A DNA stretch of 34,022 nt from positions 1 through 34,022 of the forward strand of contig JASGMJ010000036.1 of assembly GCA_030156535.1 (NCBI GenBank). Direction: 5' to 3'. The translations under genes and the position numbers were made by a program. The notes under the pieces are model-generated. The model made no database searches and had not been told where the DNA came from. It was given only the letters and a program-made list of their open reading frames with translations. Every line of letters starts with the position of its first letter. Within the stretch, counting starts at the first letter, position 1. This document shows positions 16,588 through 25,294 of this stretch, one piece after another. Source of the DNA: Candidatus Sumerlaeota bacterium. Its GTDB lineage: Bacteria > Sumerlaeota > Sumerlaeia > SLMS01 > JAHLLQ01.

Positions 16588-16773
16588 TCACCAGGAAGAT
16601 TTGGTTACGCCGGGGATTTGTCCTTCGCTGGCGAGTTTGCGGAAACACAGGCGGCACATCTTGAACGACCGCATATAGGCATGCGAACGCCCGCAAATCT
16701 GACAGCGGTTCTTGTGCCTTACCTTGAATTTCGGCGTCTTGCGAAGCTTCGCCATTTGCGATGTACGTGCCAC
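16588..16773 (-). CDS. rpsN: 30S ribosomal protein S14, zinc-binding short form, GTG start
   Basis: A 61-residue S14 with the zinc ribbon of the short form: CQIC and CRLC, and the ending GVTKSSW. The GTG at 16773 gives exactly the family length, and GGAGG lies 6 bases upstream. The longer frame to 16860 would overrun the ribosome binding site. It lies between rplE and rpsH, the canonical place for this paralogue. Confidence 0.96.
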   Translation of the reverse strand: MARTSQMAKLRKTPKFKVRHKNRCQICGRSHAYMRSFKMCRLCFRKLASEGQIPGVTKSSW

Positions 16774-16795
16774 GGGGATCCTCCGAGTGGGATGG

Positions 16796-17386
16796 TCAGT
16801 TGCGGAACGGAACGCCGAAGAGGCGAAGAAGCTCTTTGGCTTCGGCGTCGCTGCGGGCATTCGTCACCATGGTGATGTTCATCCCGCGGTTGCGGGAAAT
16901 CTGGCTGTATTCAAGTTCCACGAAAATGTTGTGCTCGCGGATACCGATGGAATAGTTCCCGCGCCCGTCGAAGGAATTGCCCGGCAGGCCACGGAAGTCG
17001 CGCACGCGGGGCAGAGCCACGCTGAGCAGGCGGTCGAGGAACTCGTACATCCGCGCACCGCGCAAAGTGACGAAGCAGCCCACGGGCATGCCCTCGCGAA
17101 TCTTGAACTGCGCGACGCTGACTTTGGCGCGGGTGGTCTTCGGCTTCTGGCCGACAATCACCGTCAGTTCCTTCTCCGCCGCGTCCAATTCCTTGATGTC
17201 GCGCGACGCCTCGCCAACGCCCATGTTCACCACGATCTTCTTGATCCGCGGGATTTCCATGACGTTGCCATAGGAGAACTTCTCCTGCATGGCGGGCGCG
17301 ATCTCTTCGCGGTACTTCTTCTGGAGGCGGGGCACGGGGCGGGGCGCCACGACAATGCCTTCACCCTGTTCCTTTTTCTTGGCCAT
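16796..17386 (-). CDS. rplE: 50S ribosomal protein L5 with N-terminal extension
   Basis: L5 binds 5S rRNA and contacts the P-site tRNA. The core motifs are present ([32 protein letters not shown]). At 196 residues it exceeds the usual 179-180. The extra residues are at the N-terminus ([19 protein letters not shown]), ahead of the usual [11 protein letters not shown] start. The first ATG is the only plausible start with AGGGA upstream. Confidence 0.96.
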   Translation of the reverse strand: MAKKKEQGEGIVVAPRPVPRLQKKYREEIAPAMQEKFSYGNVMEIPRIKKIVVNMGVGEASRDIKELDAAEKELTVIVGQKPKTTRAKVSVAQFKIREGMPVGCFVTLRGARMYEFLDRLLSVALPRVRDFRGLPGNSFDGRGNYSIGIREHNIFVELEYSQISRNRGMNITMVTNARSDAEAKELLRLFGVPFRN

Positions 17387-17443
17387 GATCCGAACGGTTC
17401 CCTCGCTGATTCGGTCTTTCCGTTATTCCGGTGGTTGCCGCGC

Positions 17444-17773
17444 TCAATCCAGAGCCGAGCGCGAGCTGTTGCGGCCACGCGTGACGCGGCGCTTCGTGCC
17501 ATCCTCGCCAATCTCAACACCCAGGCGCACCGGCTTGGATGTCTTGGGATCGACAAGCATCACGTTGCTCACATCCAGCGGCGCCTCTTTCTCGATGATG
17601 CCGCCTTCCTGGCCCTTTTCGCTCATGCGCACGCGCTCGTGTTTCACCACGAGGTTGATGCCTTCCACGAGCACACGATCCTTCTTCGGGTAGACCTCGA
17701 GGACTTTGCCCCGTTCGCCCTTGTACTTTCCCGTGATGACCTCAACCAGGTCGTCTTTGCGGATCAAACTCAT
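17444..17773 (-). CDS. rplX: 50S ribosomal protein L24
   Basis: An assembly-initiating large-subunit protein. The KOW motif is at residues 8-35 ([20 protein letters not shown]). The 109-residue length is normal. GGAG lies 8 bases before the ATG. It lies between rplN and rplE. Confidence 0.96.
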   Translation of the reverse strand: MSLIRKDDLVEVITGKYKGERGKVLEVYPKKDRVLVEGINLVVKHERVRMSEKGQEGGIIEKEAPLDVSNVMLVDPKTSKPVRLGVEIGEDGTKRRVTRGRNSSRSALD

Positions 17774-17809
17774 CTCAATCGCTCCGTACGCGCCTCTCGG
17801 CGGCTCGTC

Positions 17810-18178
17810 TCAGAATACCTCGGGGGCCAACGACACGATCTTCATGAACTTGCGTGCGCGAAGTTCGCGCCCCACCGCTCCGAAAATACGTGTCCCGAGC
17901 GGCTCGCCGTCCTTGTTGATCAGCACGGCCGCGTTGTCATAGAACCGCAGGTAGCTTCCATCCTCGCGGCCCACTTCCTTGCGCGTGCGCACAATCACCG
18001 CACGCACGACCTGGCCCTTCTTCACGTTGCCCTGGGGGTCCGCTTCGCGAACCGACGCCACCACGATGTCGCCGATCGACGCGTAACGGCGCTTCGAGCC
18101 GCCCAGCACCTTGAAGCAGCGGATTTTGCGCGCACCGCTGTTGTCCGCCACATTCAGAACCGAGTATTCCTGGATCAT
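17810..18178 (-). CDS. rplN: 50S ribosomal protein L14
   Basis: L14 forms part of an intersubunit bridge. The 122-residue sequence starts [19 protein letters not shown] and has the [20 protein letters not shown] signature; the length is exactly the family norm. AGGAGA precedes the ATG. Confidence 0.98.
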   Translation of the reverse strand: MIQEYSVLNVADNSGARKIRCFKVLGGSKRRYASIGDIVVASVREADPQGNVKKGQVVRAVIVRTRKEVGREDGSYLRFYDNAAVLINKDGEPLGTRIFGAVGRELRARKFMKIVSLAPEVF

Positions 18179-18220
18179 CGCCGTAACTTCTCCTGTCCAT
18201 TGGCGGGCATCGGCCCGTCC

Positions 18221-18520
18221 TTACTTCGCGCGCTCCACGATACGCACCAGCTTGTAGCGCTTCAGCTTCGACAACGGGCGGGTTACTTCCTCCACCTCGA
18301 TGCGGTCGCCCACGCCCGACTCGTTCTGTTCGTCGTGCACGTAGAGCTTCTTGTCGCGCCGGATGTACTTCTTGTACAACGGGTGTTGGATCAGGCGCTG
18401 GATCAGGACAACCCGCGTCTTGTCCATCTTGGCGCTCGTTACCAGCCCAATATGCCGACGCGGGGCTTTGGTGCCCTTCACAGCGGCTTCCGGCTGGGTT
18501 TCCTGTGTCTGCTCGGCCAT
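18221..18520 (-). CDS. rpsQ: 30S ribosomal protein S17
   Basis: S17 is an early 16S rRNA 5'-domain binder with an OB-fold. Core motifs: GLVTSAKMDKTRVV, YKKYIRRDKKLYVHDEQN and GDRIEVEEVTRPLSKLKRYK. I set the start at ATG 18520, since AAGGAG lies 8 bases upstream. About 20 extra polar residues precede the core. It lies between rpmC and rplN. Confidence 0.96.
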   Translation of the reverse strand: MAEQTQETQPEAAVKGTKAPRRHIGLVTSAKMDKTRVVLIQRLIQHPLYKKYIRRDKKLYVHDEQNESGVGDRIEVEEVTRPLSKLKRYKLVRIVERAK

Positions 18521-18564
18521 GGGCCTAACTCCTTCAATGCGGTCGGACAACGGGTCGGGGCGGC

Positions 18565-18777
18565 TTAGCCGGCCGCCTGTTCCTTCTGGCGCAGGATCGT
18601 ATGAATCCGGGCGATTGCCCGCTTGGTCGAGCGGATTTCGCTCGGGCTCTTCAGTTCCTTGGTGGTCGCCCGGACGCGCAGCTTGAAGTGCAGCTGCTTG
18701 AGTTCGTCGAGGCGCATCTGAAGCTCGTCGACGGTAAGGTCGCGCAGCTTCGCCGGTGTCAGCGAGTCCTTAGCCAT
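18565..18777 (-). CDS. rpmC: 50S ribosomal protein L29
   Basis: A 70-residue helical hairpin protein near the tunnel exit, where it helps form the trigger factor and SRP docking area with L23. The [19 protein letters not shown] and [19 protein letters not shown] segments are typical. It follows rplP by 6 bases. Confidence 0.95.
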   Translation of the reverse strand: MAKDSLTPAKLRDLTVDELQMRLDELKQLHFKLRVRATTKELKSPSEIRSTKRAIARIHTILRQKEQAAG

Positions 18778-18783
18778 GATGCC

Positions 18784-19230
18784 TTACTCTCCTGTCGCCC
18801 GGCCAGCAACCGCGGCGGAGATTTCCTCGCGCTCGACGATCTTGGCCTTCAGCGGTAGCTTGTGGATCGCGCGGGTGAGGGCCTCGTGGGCCAACTCGCG
18901 CGGCACGCCGTCGAGCTCGAACAGAATGCGGCCAGGCTTGATCACGGCCACCCAGTGCTCCGGGTTGCCCTTGCCCTTGCCCATTCGCGTTTCCGCTGGC
19001 TTGACGGTCAGCGGCTTGTCCGGGAAGATCGTGATCCAGATCTTGCCGCCGCGCTTGACAGTACGCGTAATCGCAACGCGTGACGCCTCGATCTGGCGGT
19101 TCGTGATCCAGCCGCATTCCATCGCCTTGATTCCATAGGAACCGAAGGTCAGATCGGAACCGCGGTACGCCTTACCCCGGCGCTTGCCTTTTTGCATCTT
19201 GCGATGCTTCGTGCGTTTCGGAAGCAGCAT
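18784..19230 (-). CDS. rplP: 50S ribosomal protein L16
   Basis: L16 organises the A-site tRNA acceptor region. The [20 protein letters not shown] start and the [20 protein letters not shown] motif identify it. With 148 residues it is slightly longer than the usual 137-140, with the extra residues at the C-terminus ([16 protein letters not shown]). Confidence 0.97.
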   Translation of the reverse strand: MLLPKRTKHRKMQKGKRRGKAYRGSDLTFGSYGIKAMECGWITNRQIEASRVAITRTVKRGGKIWITIFPDKPLTVKPAETRMGKGKGNPEHWVAVIKPGRILFELDGVPRELAHEALTRAIHKLPLKAKIVEREEISAAVAGRATGE

Positions 19231-19277
19231 CGTCCTCTATCCTTGGCGTCTGCGCTCGATTCGTTTGCCAGCCTGAA

Positions 19278-19922
19278 TCAGGCGGCCTTCTTCTTCTTGT
19301 CGAAAACTTCTCCGCGGAAGATCCACACCTTCACGCCGATAACGCCGAACTTCGTGGCGGCCTCTGCGAAGCCGTAGTCGATGTCTGCGCGCAGCGTGTG
19401 CAGCGGAACCCGTCCGTCGCGCACCCACTCCTGGCGAGCCATTTCCGACCCGCCCAGACGCCCGCCGCAGTGAATCTTGACGCCCAGGGCGCCACTCTTC
19501 ATGCAGGCCTGCATCGTCTTCTTCATCGCGCGGCGGAAGCCAATTCGGCGCATCAACTGGCCGGAGACATTCTCCGCAACGAGTTGGGCGGACAGATCGG
19601 GGCGCTTCACTTCCTCGATGTTGATGATGACGTTCTTCTTCGAGAGCGCCTCGAGGTCCTTGCGAAGTCCTTCGATCTCCGAGCCCTTCTTGCCGATGAT
19701 GATCCCGGGACGCGCGGTGTGAATGATCACTTTGATCCGCGTCGTCGCACGCTCGATCTCGATCTTCGCGATGCCAGCATGCTGGAAACGCTTCTTAATC
19801 GAACGCCGGATGTTCAAATCCTCGTGGAGGTAGTCGGCGTAGTTGGTCGGGAAGAACCACCGGGAGTCCCAGTCACGGATGACTCCCAGTCGGAATCCCA
19901 CTGGATGAACTTTCTGGCCCAA
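19278..19922 (-). CDS. rpsC: 30S ribosomal protein S3, TTG start
   Basis: S3 lines the mRNA entry tunnel. The sequence starts [20 protein letters not shown], carries a KH domain ([19 protein letters not shown]) and the [20 protein letters not shown] region. The start is TTG at 19922, with AGGAGG 8 bases upstream. The C-terminus is short and lysine-rich (FDKKKKAA). Confidence 0.97.
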   Translation of the reverse strand: MGQKVHPVGFRLGVIRDWDSRWFFPTNYADYLHEDLNIRRSIKKRFQHAGIAKIEIERATTRIKVIIHTARPGIIIGKKGSEIEGLRKDLEALSKKNVIINIEEVKRPDLSAQLVAENVSGQLMRRIGFRRAMKKTMQACMKSGALGVKIHCGGRLGGSEMARQEWVRDGRVPLHTLRADIDYGFAEAATKFGVIGVKVWIFRGEVFDKKKKAA

Positions 19923-19959
19923 GGTGAATGCCTCCTGGTGCGTTCGGGGTCCGGCGCGC

Positions 19960-20370
19960 TTACGCGAAATCCTCGGTGAGGTAGATATGCAGGTGGCTGA
20001 GGCGTTTGCGGACGCGGAATGCGCGCCCCATCGACGCCGGCTGGATGCGCTTCATCATCGGCGCACCCTCCACCCGGATTTCCCCGACCACCAGGTTATA
20101 GGGATCGGGACTGACATTCTCGGCATTGGCAATCGCCGACTTCAGAGCGCGCTCCACGTAAGGAACCGCGGAGGGCTTGTGCATGAACCGCAGGGCGTCG
20201 AGCGCCTCGGCGACCGACTTGTTGCGGATTTCCTTCGCCACCAGCGCGACCTTGCGGGGAGCGCAGTGCAGGTAACGCGCTGTCGACTTCGAGACCACGG
20301 GAAGACCGCTTGCGGTCTCCTTCGGCTCATTGCGTCTGCGCGCCTTCTTTTCTTGTGCCCGCCTGCCCAT
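19960..20370 (-). CDS. rplV: 50S ribosomal protein L22 with basic N-terminal extension
   Basis: L22 extends a hairpin into the exit tunnel. The core ([49 protein letters not shown]) is standard. The 136-residue length exceeds the usual 110-115 because of about 22 N-terminal residues ([18 protein letters not shown]). The ATG at 20370 has GAGGA 9 bases upstream, so the extension is probably real. Confidence 0.95.
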   Translation of the reverse strand: MGRRAQEKKARRRNEPKETASGLPVVSKSTARYLHCAPRKVALVAKEIRNKSVAEALDALRFMHKPSAVPYVERALKSAIANAENVSPDPYNLVVGEIRVEGAPMMKRIQPASMGRAFRVRKRLSHLHIYLTEDFA

Positions 20371-20428
20371 GGGTCATGGTCCTCATGTTCGTCAGAGTGT
20401 GTCTGCCCGTTTCTCCGGGACTCTTCTG

Positions 20429-20713
20429 TTACTTCTTCGCGACGGCCTTCGCCGTCTTGCCGCCGTGCGTCTTGAAGGTACGCGTCGGCGCGAACTCGCC
20501 CAGCTTGTGCCCCACCATGTTCTCGTTGATGAACACGGGCACAAAGCCCTTCCCGTTGTGAATGGCGATCGTATGACCGACCATCTCCGGGATGATCATC
20601 GAGCGGCGCGACCACGTCTTCACGACGCGCTTCTGGTTCGTATCGTTCAGCAACTCCACCTTTTCGAGAAGGTGATCGTCCACGAAAGGCGGCTTCTTGA
20701 GTGAACGCGGCAT
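20429..20713 (-). CDS. rpsS: 30S ribosomal protein S19
   Basis: A 30S head protein that touches the large subunit with S13. The [20 protein letters not shown] start and the [20 protein letters not shown] signature identify it. The length of 94 residues is standard. It lies between rplB and rplV. Confidence 0.98.
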   Translation of the reverse strand: MPRSLKKPPFVDDHLLEKVELLNDTNQKRVVKTWSRRSMIIPEMVGHTIAIHNGKGFVPVFINENMVGHKLGEFAPTRTFKTHGGKTAKAVAKK

Positions 20714-20749
20714 GGTGAACCTGCTTTCCCTGTGCTTCGGAGTCGTTCG

Positions 20750-21577
20750 TTACTTGACGCGGCGCTTGATGATGGCCTTGTCGGACTTCTTGTGCGGCTT
20801 GCGCGTCTTCTTGCCCTTGGCAATCTGGCCCCAGGGCGAGCAAGGGTGCCGGCCGCCCGAGGACTTGCCTTCGCCGCCGCCCATCGGGTGATCGACGGGG
20901 TTCATCGACACACCGCGGTTGTGAGGCTTGCGCCCCAGCCAGCGGCTGCGGCCTGCCTTGCCAATCACCACCAGGCTGTGATCCGGGTTGCTTGTCTCCC
21001 CGACCGTCGCCCGGCAGCTCACCGGCACCACGCGCATCTCGCTCGAAGGCAGACGCAGTGTGGCGTTCTTCTCATCGCGCGCAACGAGCATTGCGGAAGT
21101 TCCCGCGCTGCGAGCCAACTGGGCACCGCGCCCAGGCTGCATTTCAATGGCGTGGACAAGAGTACCGACCGGAATCGAGCTCATCGGAAGGCAATTGCCC
21201 ACACGCGCTTCAGCTTCCGGGCCGCTCAGCACCGTCTGGCCAACAACGAGGCCGCGCGGCGCAAGGATGTACCTCTTCTCACCGTCAGCATAGTGCAGCA
21301 GGGCCAGGAACGCCGTGCGGTTCGGATCGTATTCGATCGCGGCCACCTTGGCGGGAATCCCATCCTTGCGGCGCTTGAAATCCACGAGACGCAGGTGGCG
21401 CTTGTGGCCGCCACCGCGGAACCGGCTGGTGATACGGCCGTTGTTGTTGCGCCCACCGGTGCGCGACTTCTTGACCAGCAGGGACTTCTCGGGCGTCGAC
21501 TTCGTGATCTCCTCGAAGGAGTTCACGGTCAGCGAACGGCGCACTGGTGTGTATGGCTTGAACTTCTTGATACCCAT
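20750..21577 (-). CDS. rplB: 50S ribosomal protein L2
   Basis: L2 is a primary 23S rRNA binder needed for subunit joining and peptidyl transferase structure. The 275-residue sequence has [18 protein letters not shown] at the start, [14 protein letters not shown], and the conserved [18 protein letters not shown] loop containing the key histidine. Length is normal. Confidence 0.98.
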   Translation of the reverse strand: MGIKKFKPYTPVRRSLTVNSFEEITKSTPEKSLLVKKSRTGGRNNNGRITSRFRGGGHKRHLRLVDFKRRKDGIPAKVAAIEYDPNRTAFLALLHYADGEKRYILAPRGLVVGQTVLSGPEAEARVGNCLPMSSIPVGTLVHAIEMQPGRGAQLARSAGTSAMLVARDEKNATLRLPSSEMRVVPVSCRATVGETSNPDHSLVVIGKAGRSRWLGRKPHNRGVSMNPVDHPMGGGEGKSSGGRHPCSPWGQIAKGKKTRKPHKKSDKAIIKRRVK

Positions 21578-21609
21578 TGTCTCTTATCTCCGCTCGGCGG
21601 GTGGCCGGC

Positions 21610-21891
21610 TTACGAATATTCCAGCGCCTGGCCGGGTGCCAGAGTGATGACAGCCTTCTTGACGTCCCGCTTCTTGCCCGGGCGCATTCCGTTGCGCAGA
21701 ACGACCCGGCCCTTGATCGAAGTCGTGTTCACCGCGAGAACCTTCACACCGAAGGCCTTCTCGACAGCCGCCTTGATTTCCTTCTTGTTGGCCGAAGGGG
21801 CCACCTCGAAGGTATACTTGCCAAGCTCCTGCTGCGTGAGGGCGCGCTCGGTAATCAGCGGCCGCACCAGGATGTCGTAGGGATTCTTCAT
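21610..21891 (-). CDS. rplW: 50S ribosomal protein L23
   Basis: L23 forms the docking site for trigger factor and SRP at the tunnel exit. The 93-residue protein starts MKNPYDILVRPLITERALTQ and has the VEKAFGVKVLAVNT motif. Its ATG overlaps the rplD stop (ATGA), so the two are coupled. A longer frame reading in from within rplD is a shadow. Confidence 0.96.
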   Translation of the reverse strand: MKNPYDILVRPLITERALTQQELGKYTFEVAPSANKKEIKAAVEKAFGVKVLAVNTTSIKGRVVLRNGMRPGKKRDVKKAVITLAPGQALEYS

Positions 21892-22517
21892 GACTGCGCA
21901 CGCTCCTCGATCAGCTTCACGGCGGCGCTGGTCAGAACGATCGAGTCGCTCACCAGAAGATCGAACACGTTGATCTCGTCGACCGTGATAACGTTGACGT
22001 AGGGAATGTTGCGCGCGGAGAAGAGGAAGGTCTCCAGCGGCGCCTCGGTGATGAAGAGCACACGGCCCTCCGCCCCGATATCCTCCACCATCTTCACGAC
22101 GGCCTTCGTCTTCGGCTTGTCGCCGAGCACCAGGCTGTCGACCACATGGAGGGCACCTTGTTCGGCACGCGACGAGAACACTGCCCGCACGGCTGCCTGG
22201 CGCTTCTTGCGGTTCACCTTTTCGCGATAGCTGCGGGGCTGAGGCCCGAAGACGATCGCGCCACCGCGCCACTGGGGCGCACGAATGCTGCCCTGACGTG
22301 CGCGGCCGGTGCCCTTCTGCTTCCAGGGCTTCTTGCCGCCGCCGCTCACAATGCCGCGTGTCTTCGTGGCGTGCGTGCCCTGGCGCTGGTTGGCAAGGAA
22401 CGCGGTCAGCGCCTCGCGGACCAGCACTTCGTTCTGAGGGGCGCCGAAAACCTTCTCGGGAAGCGCAACGCTACCCGCATCGGACCCATCTGCTTTTTTC
22501 ACTGTCACCGTTGGCAT
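21888..22517 (-). CDS. rplD: 50S ribosomal protein L4
   Basis: L4 lines the exit tunnel and in E. coli controls the S10 operon. The GSIRAPQWRGGAIVFGPQPR segment and the preceding KPWKQKGTGRARQ loop are diagnostic. Length 209. GAGG lies 7 bases before the ATG. Whether L4 autoregulation operates here is unknown, because tuf precedes rpsJ in this operon. Confidence 0.97.
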   Translation of the reverse strand: MPTVTVKKADGSDAGSVALPEKVFGAPQNEVLVREALTAFLANQRQGTHATKTRGIVSGGGKKPWKQKGTGRARQGSIRAPQWRGGAIVFGPQPRSYREKVNRKKRQAAVRAVFSSRAEQGALHVVDSLVLGDKPKTKAVVKMVEDIGAEGRVLFITEAPLETFLFSARNIPYVNVITVDEINVFDLLVSDSIVLTSAAVKLIEERAQS

Positions 22518-22558
22518 CTTATCGCCTCGATTGCGGACTTCTTACCGGTGGTTGGCGG

Positions 22559-23188
22559 TTACTTGGCGTGCTTGCGAATCATCACGTAGCCATTGTTGGC
22601 GCCGGGAACCGACCCGCGGACAAAGAGAATGTTCTTCTCCGGGTCGCGCTTGACGATGCGCAGGTTCTGCGCCGTGACGCGTTCAGTGCCGTGATGGCCG
22701 GGGTTGTGCTTTCCCTTCCAGGTACGCGAAGGATAGGAGCTCGCGCCACCGGAACCCGGACGGTTGTGGTACATCGAGCCGTGGGACTTCGGGCCCGGGC
22801 GGCTGTTGTGCCGCTTGCGGACGCTGGCGAAGCCACGTCCCTTGGACGTACCGATCACGTCGATCCTATCGCCGTCTTCGAACACGTCGCAGACGCCGAT
22901 TTTCTGCCCGACTTCGTAGGTCTGCGTTTCTGCCCCGCGAAACTCGCGAAGGAAGTAGCAGGGAGGAGCATCCGCCTTGCGGAAGTTCCCCAAGTCGGGC
23001 TTATTGACGTTACGCTCTGGGCGTTCGTCGAAACCGAGTTGGACGGCCTCGTATCCGTCTCGCTCGATGTTTCTCTTCTGGACCACGAAGTTCGGGCCAG
23101 CGAGAATGACGGTCACCGGGATCATGGATCCCGACTCGTCGAAAATCTGGGTCATCCCCAGTTTCTTGCCTAGCAATCCGAGGGGCAT
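22559..23188 (-). CDS. rplC: 50S ribosomal protein L3
   Basis: An assembly-initiating large-subunit protein reaching the peptidyl transferase centre. It starts LGLLGKKLGMTQIFDESG and carries KGRGFASVRKRHNSRPGPKS and the PGSGGASSYPSRTWKGKHNP region, including the segment that is methylated at glutamine in some bacteria. Length 209 is usual. Confidence 0.97.
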   Translation of the reverse strand: MPLGLLGKKLGMTQIFDESGSMIPVTVILAGPNFVVQKRNIERDGYEAVQLGFDERPERNVNKPDLGNFRKADAPPCYFLREFRGAETQTYEVGQKIGVCDVFEDGDRIDVIGTSKGRGFASVRKRHNSRPGPKSHGSMYHNRPGSGGASSYPSRTWKGKHNPGHHGTERVTAQNLRIVKRDPEKNILFVRGSVPGANNGYVMIRKHAK

Positions 23189-23227
23189 TGTTCAGTTACC
23201 CTTCTTGGTTCCGCCCCGAGGCGGGTA

Positions 23228-23551
23228 TCAGCGCGCCGGCTGGGTCAGCTTGATTTCCGCGTGGACGCCCGCGGGAAGCTCTAGGTTCTGCAGCTCATCC
23301 AGCGTCTTCTGCGTGTATTCGACAAGGTCGATCAGGCGTTTGTGCTGGCGCATCTCAAACTGCTCGCGCGACTTCTTGTCAACGTGCGGCGAGCGAAGTA
23401 CCGTGAATTTGCGGGTCCTGGTGGGAAGCGGCACGGGTCCAGCGACCGTCGCCCCCGTCTGCCGGGCCGTGTCCACGATGGACGAGACGGACGAATCGAG
23501 TAGTCTCGAGTCGAACGACCTCAAGTTGATCCGAATGATCTGGCGCGCCAT
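23228..23551 (-). CDS. rpsJ: 30S ribosomal protein S10
   Basis: S10 is a 30S head protein that also serves as NusE in antitermination complexes. Key stretches: [36 protein letters not shown]. Length 107. GAGG lies 7 bases before the ATG. It is the first gene of the S10 cluster proper and follows tuf across a hairpin. Confidence 0.98.
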   Translation of the reverse strand: MARQIIRINLRSFDSRLLDSSVSSIVDTARQTGATVAGPVPLPTRTRKFTVLRSPHVDKKSREQFEMRQHKRLIDLVEYTQKTLDELQNLELPAGVHAEIKLTQPAR

Positions 23552-23593
23552 GAAGTTACCTCGAATTTTCTCGATGGGCCGAGAGACAGGAAA

Positions 23594-23625
23594 GAGGCGG
23601 CGGGTTTCTTTTCAGCCGCCGCCTC
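23594..23625 (-). terminator. GC-rich hairpin between tuf and rpsJ (attenuator or partial terminator)
   Basis: A perfect 10-bp stem (23594-23603 with 23616-23625) and a 12-base loop lie 18 bases past the tuf stop. On the minus strand TTTCC follows, a weak T-run. It may end part of the tuf transcripts and so raise EF-Tu over ribosomal proteins, or protect the tuf mRNA 3' end. Confidence 0.55.
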
Positions 23626-23643
23626 GTCCAAGTGCTTCGACGA

Positions 23644-24837
23644 TTACTCGGTAATGGCCGTGACGACACCCGCCCCGACCGTGCGGCCACCTTCGCGAAT
23701 CGCGAAGCGCAGCTCTGTTTCCACCGCGATCGGCGTGATCAGCTCCACGTCGATATCGATGTTGTCACCAGGCATGACCATTTCCACGCCCTCAGGCAGA
23801 ATCACCATGCCCGTCACGTCGGTTGTACGGAAGTAGAACTGCGGACGATAGCCCTTGAAGAACGGGGTGTGGCGGCCGCCTTCTTCCTTCTTCAGAATGT
23901 AGACCGAAGCCTTGAACTTCGTGTGCGGCTTGATCGTCCCGGTCTGGGCGATAACCATGCCGCGCTCGACGTCATCCTTCGGCGTGCCGCGAAGCAGCAG
24001 GCCAACGTTGTCGCCGGCACGTGCCTCATCGAGCAGCTTGCGGAACATTTCGATGTCCGTCACCGTCGTCTTGCGCGTCTCGCGCAGACCGACGATTTCG
24101 ACTTCCTGCATCTTCTTCAGGACGCCGCGCTCAACACGGCCCGTAACCACCGTCCCGCGGCCGGAGATCGAGAACACGTCCTCGACGGGCATCAGGAAGG
24201 TCTTGTCAACTTCACGGACAGGCTCGGGGATGAACTCGTCAACGGCCGCCATCAGACGGTCGATCGACTGGATCCCGTACTCGCTGTCCTCGCCCTCAAG
24301 AGCCTTGAGCGCGGAGCCACGAATGATCGGAACGTCGCCGTGCTTGTCGAAGTCGTGGTCGGCCAGAAGTTCCTGGACTTCCATTTCGACGAGATCGAGA
24401 AGCTCGGAGTCTTCCACCATGTCGCATTTGTTAAGGTAGACGACGATGCGGGGAACGTTGACCTGCTTTGCCAGCAGGACGTGCTCGCGCGTCTGAGGCA
24501 TCGGGCCGTCGGTCGCCGCGACCACGAGGATCGCGCCGTCCATCTGGGCCGCACCAGTGATCATGTTCTTAATATAGTCGGCGTGGCCGGGGCAGTCGAC
24601 GTGTGCATAGTGACGCGTGGGCGTCTCGTATTCCACGTGGGCGGTGTTGATGGTGATGCCGCGTTCCTTCTCTTCCGGTGCCTTGTCGATCATGTCGAAG
24701 GCAAGGAACTGGCCCAGACCCTTCTCGGCCTGGCACTTGGTGATCGCGGCCGTCAGTGTCGTCTTGCCATGGTCGATGTGACCAATGGTGCCGACGTTGA
24801 CGTGCGTTTTATCCCGCTTGAATACATCTTTCGCCAT
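23644..24837 (-). CDS. tuf: Elongation factor Tu
   Basis: The GTPase that brings aminoacyl-tRNA to the ribosome. The 397-residue protein has the P-loop GHIDHGKT (residues 19-26), the switch [12 protein letters not shown] region, DCPGH, NKCD and the SALKALEG guanine-binding motif, followed by domains 2 and 3. GGAGG lies 6 bases before the ATG. It leads the S10 cluster. Neither fusA, rpsG nor rpsL is adjacent, so the str cluster must be elsewhere or split. The gene sits behind a strong promoter and a long leader. Confidence 0.98.
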   Translation of the reverse strand: MAKDVFKRDKTHVNVGTIGHIDHGKTTLTAAITKCQAEKGLGQFLAFDMIDKAPEEKERGITINTAHVEYETPTRHYAHVDCPGHADYIKNMITGAAQMDGAILVVAATDGPMPQTREHVLLAKQVNVPRIVVYLNKCDMVEDSELLDLVEMEVQELLADHDFDKHGDVPIIRGSALKALEGEDSEYGIQSIDRLMAAVDEFIPEPVREVDKTFLMPVEDVFSISGRGTVVTGRVERGVLKKMQEVEIVGLRETRKTTVTDIEMFRKLLDEARAGDNVGLLLRGTPKDDVERGMVIAQTGTIKPHTKFKASVYILKKEEGGRHTPFFKGYRPQFYFRTTDVTGMVILPEGVEMVMPGDNIDIDVELITPIAVETELRFAIREGGRTVGAGVVTAITE

Positions 24838-25211
24838 TGGGGGCCTCCGGCTGCTGATAAATCTTGAAGTGTGCTCGGTTTACTCTGTAATCGTCGTGTT
24901 CGGTTCGCCCGGTGCTCTCTCCGCGCCTGTGATGCCGGCGCGCCTGCCGATCGAACCCGTGCCTGCCGCCCCGTGGTAGCCCGCCCTGTTCTGCCGGAGG
25001 CGTGCCCGCGTGGAAACGGCTTCAATGTCAGAGAGAATGGTCAGGCGTCAGGGCACTCACCGGCGAAATCGAGCCGGATCGTGCGGAAGGCGCCCTCGTC
25101 TTCCATTTCTCTCGTTGCGGTGGCTTCCGGGGAAACCGCGCCGCGGGGAGGGAGTCCGCGGCCCGCAAGAAATCCGCAAGAAGGTGGAACGCTCTCGCGG
25201 CAGGGGCGCGG
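24838..25211 (-). other. Long untranslated leader of the tuf-ribosomal operon
   Basis: Between the predicted transcription start (near 25205) and the tuf ATG lie about 370 bases with no gene on either strand that I believe in. The length exceeds what initiation needs, so a regulatory structure is possible. I do not recognise one. A TTCGATC near 24950 on the minus strand recalls a T-loop, but its flanks do not pair as a tRNA arm. Confidence 0.4.
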
Positions 25212-25240
25212 ACTGTATGAATGACCCCCCCGCCTGTCAA
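25212..25240 (-). promoter_or_regulatory. Sigma-70-type promoter for tuf and the ribosomal protein operon
   Basis: On the minus strand a perfect -35 TTGACA (25235-25240) is followed after exactly 17 bases by TACAGT (25212-25217), a 4-of-6 match to TATAAT. AT-rich runs lie upstream (AAATTGTT at about 25253-25260 and eight A at 25265-25272) and could act as an UP element. Confidence 0.75.
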
Positions 25241-25294
25241 GAGGGAACGGGGAACAATTTGGCGTTTTTTTTCGCCTCTTCGTTCCGCCCCCTC

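Noticed and set aside
16712..18568. 618-codon plus-strand ORF across the ribosomal genes
   Set aside because: Antisense shadow of rplE, rplX, rplN and rpsQ; its His/Arg/Ala-rich composition is typical of reverse-strand frames in GC-rich DNA.
24940..25020. A possible tRNA upstream of tuf, suggested by GGTTCGATC on the minus strand
   Set aside because: The bases flanking the supposed T-loop do not pair, and no anticodon or acceptor stem could be found.
25261..25276. GGCG and CGCC flanking eight T as a terminator for the antiporter gene
   Set aside because: The stem has only four pairs and the T-run lies in the loop, so it does not form a normal terminator; an upstream promoter element is the better reading.
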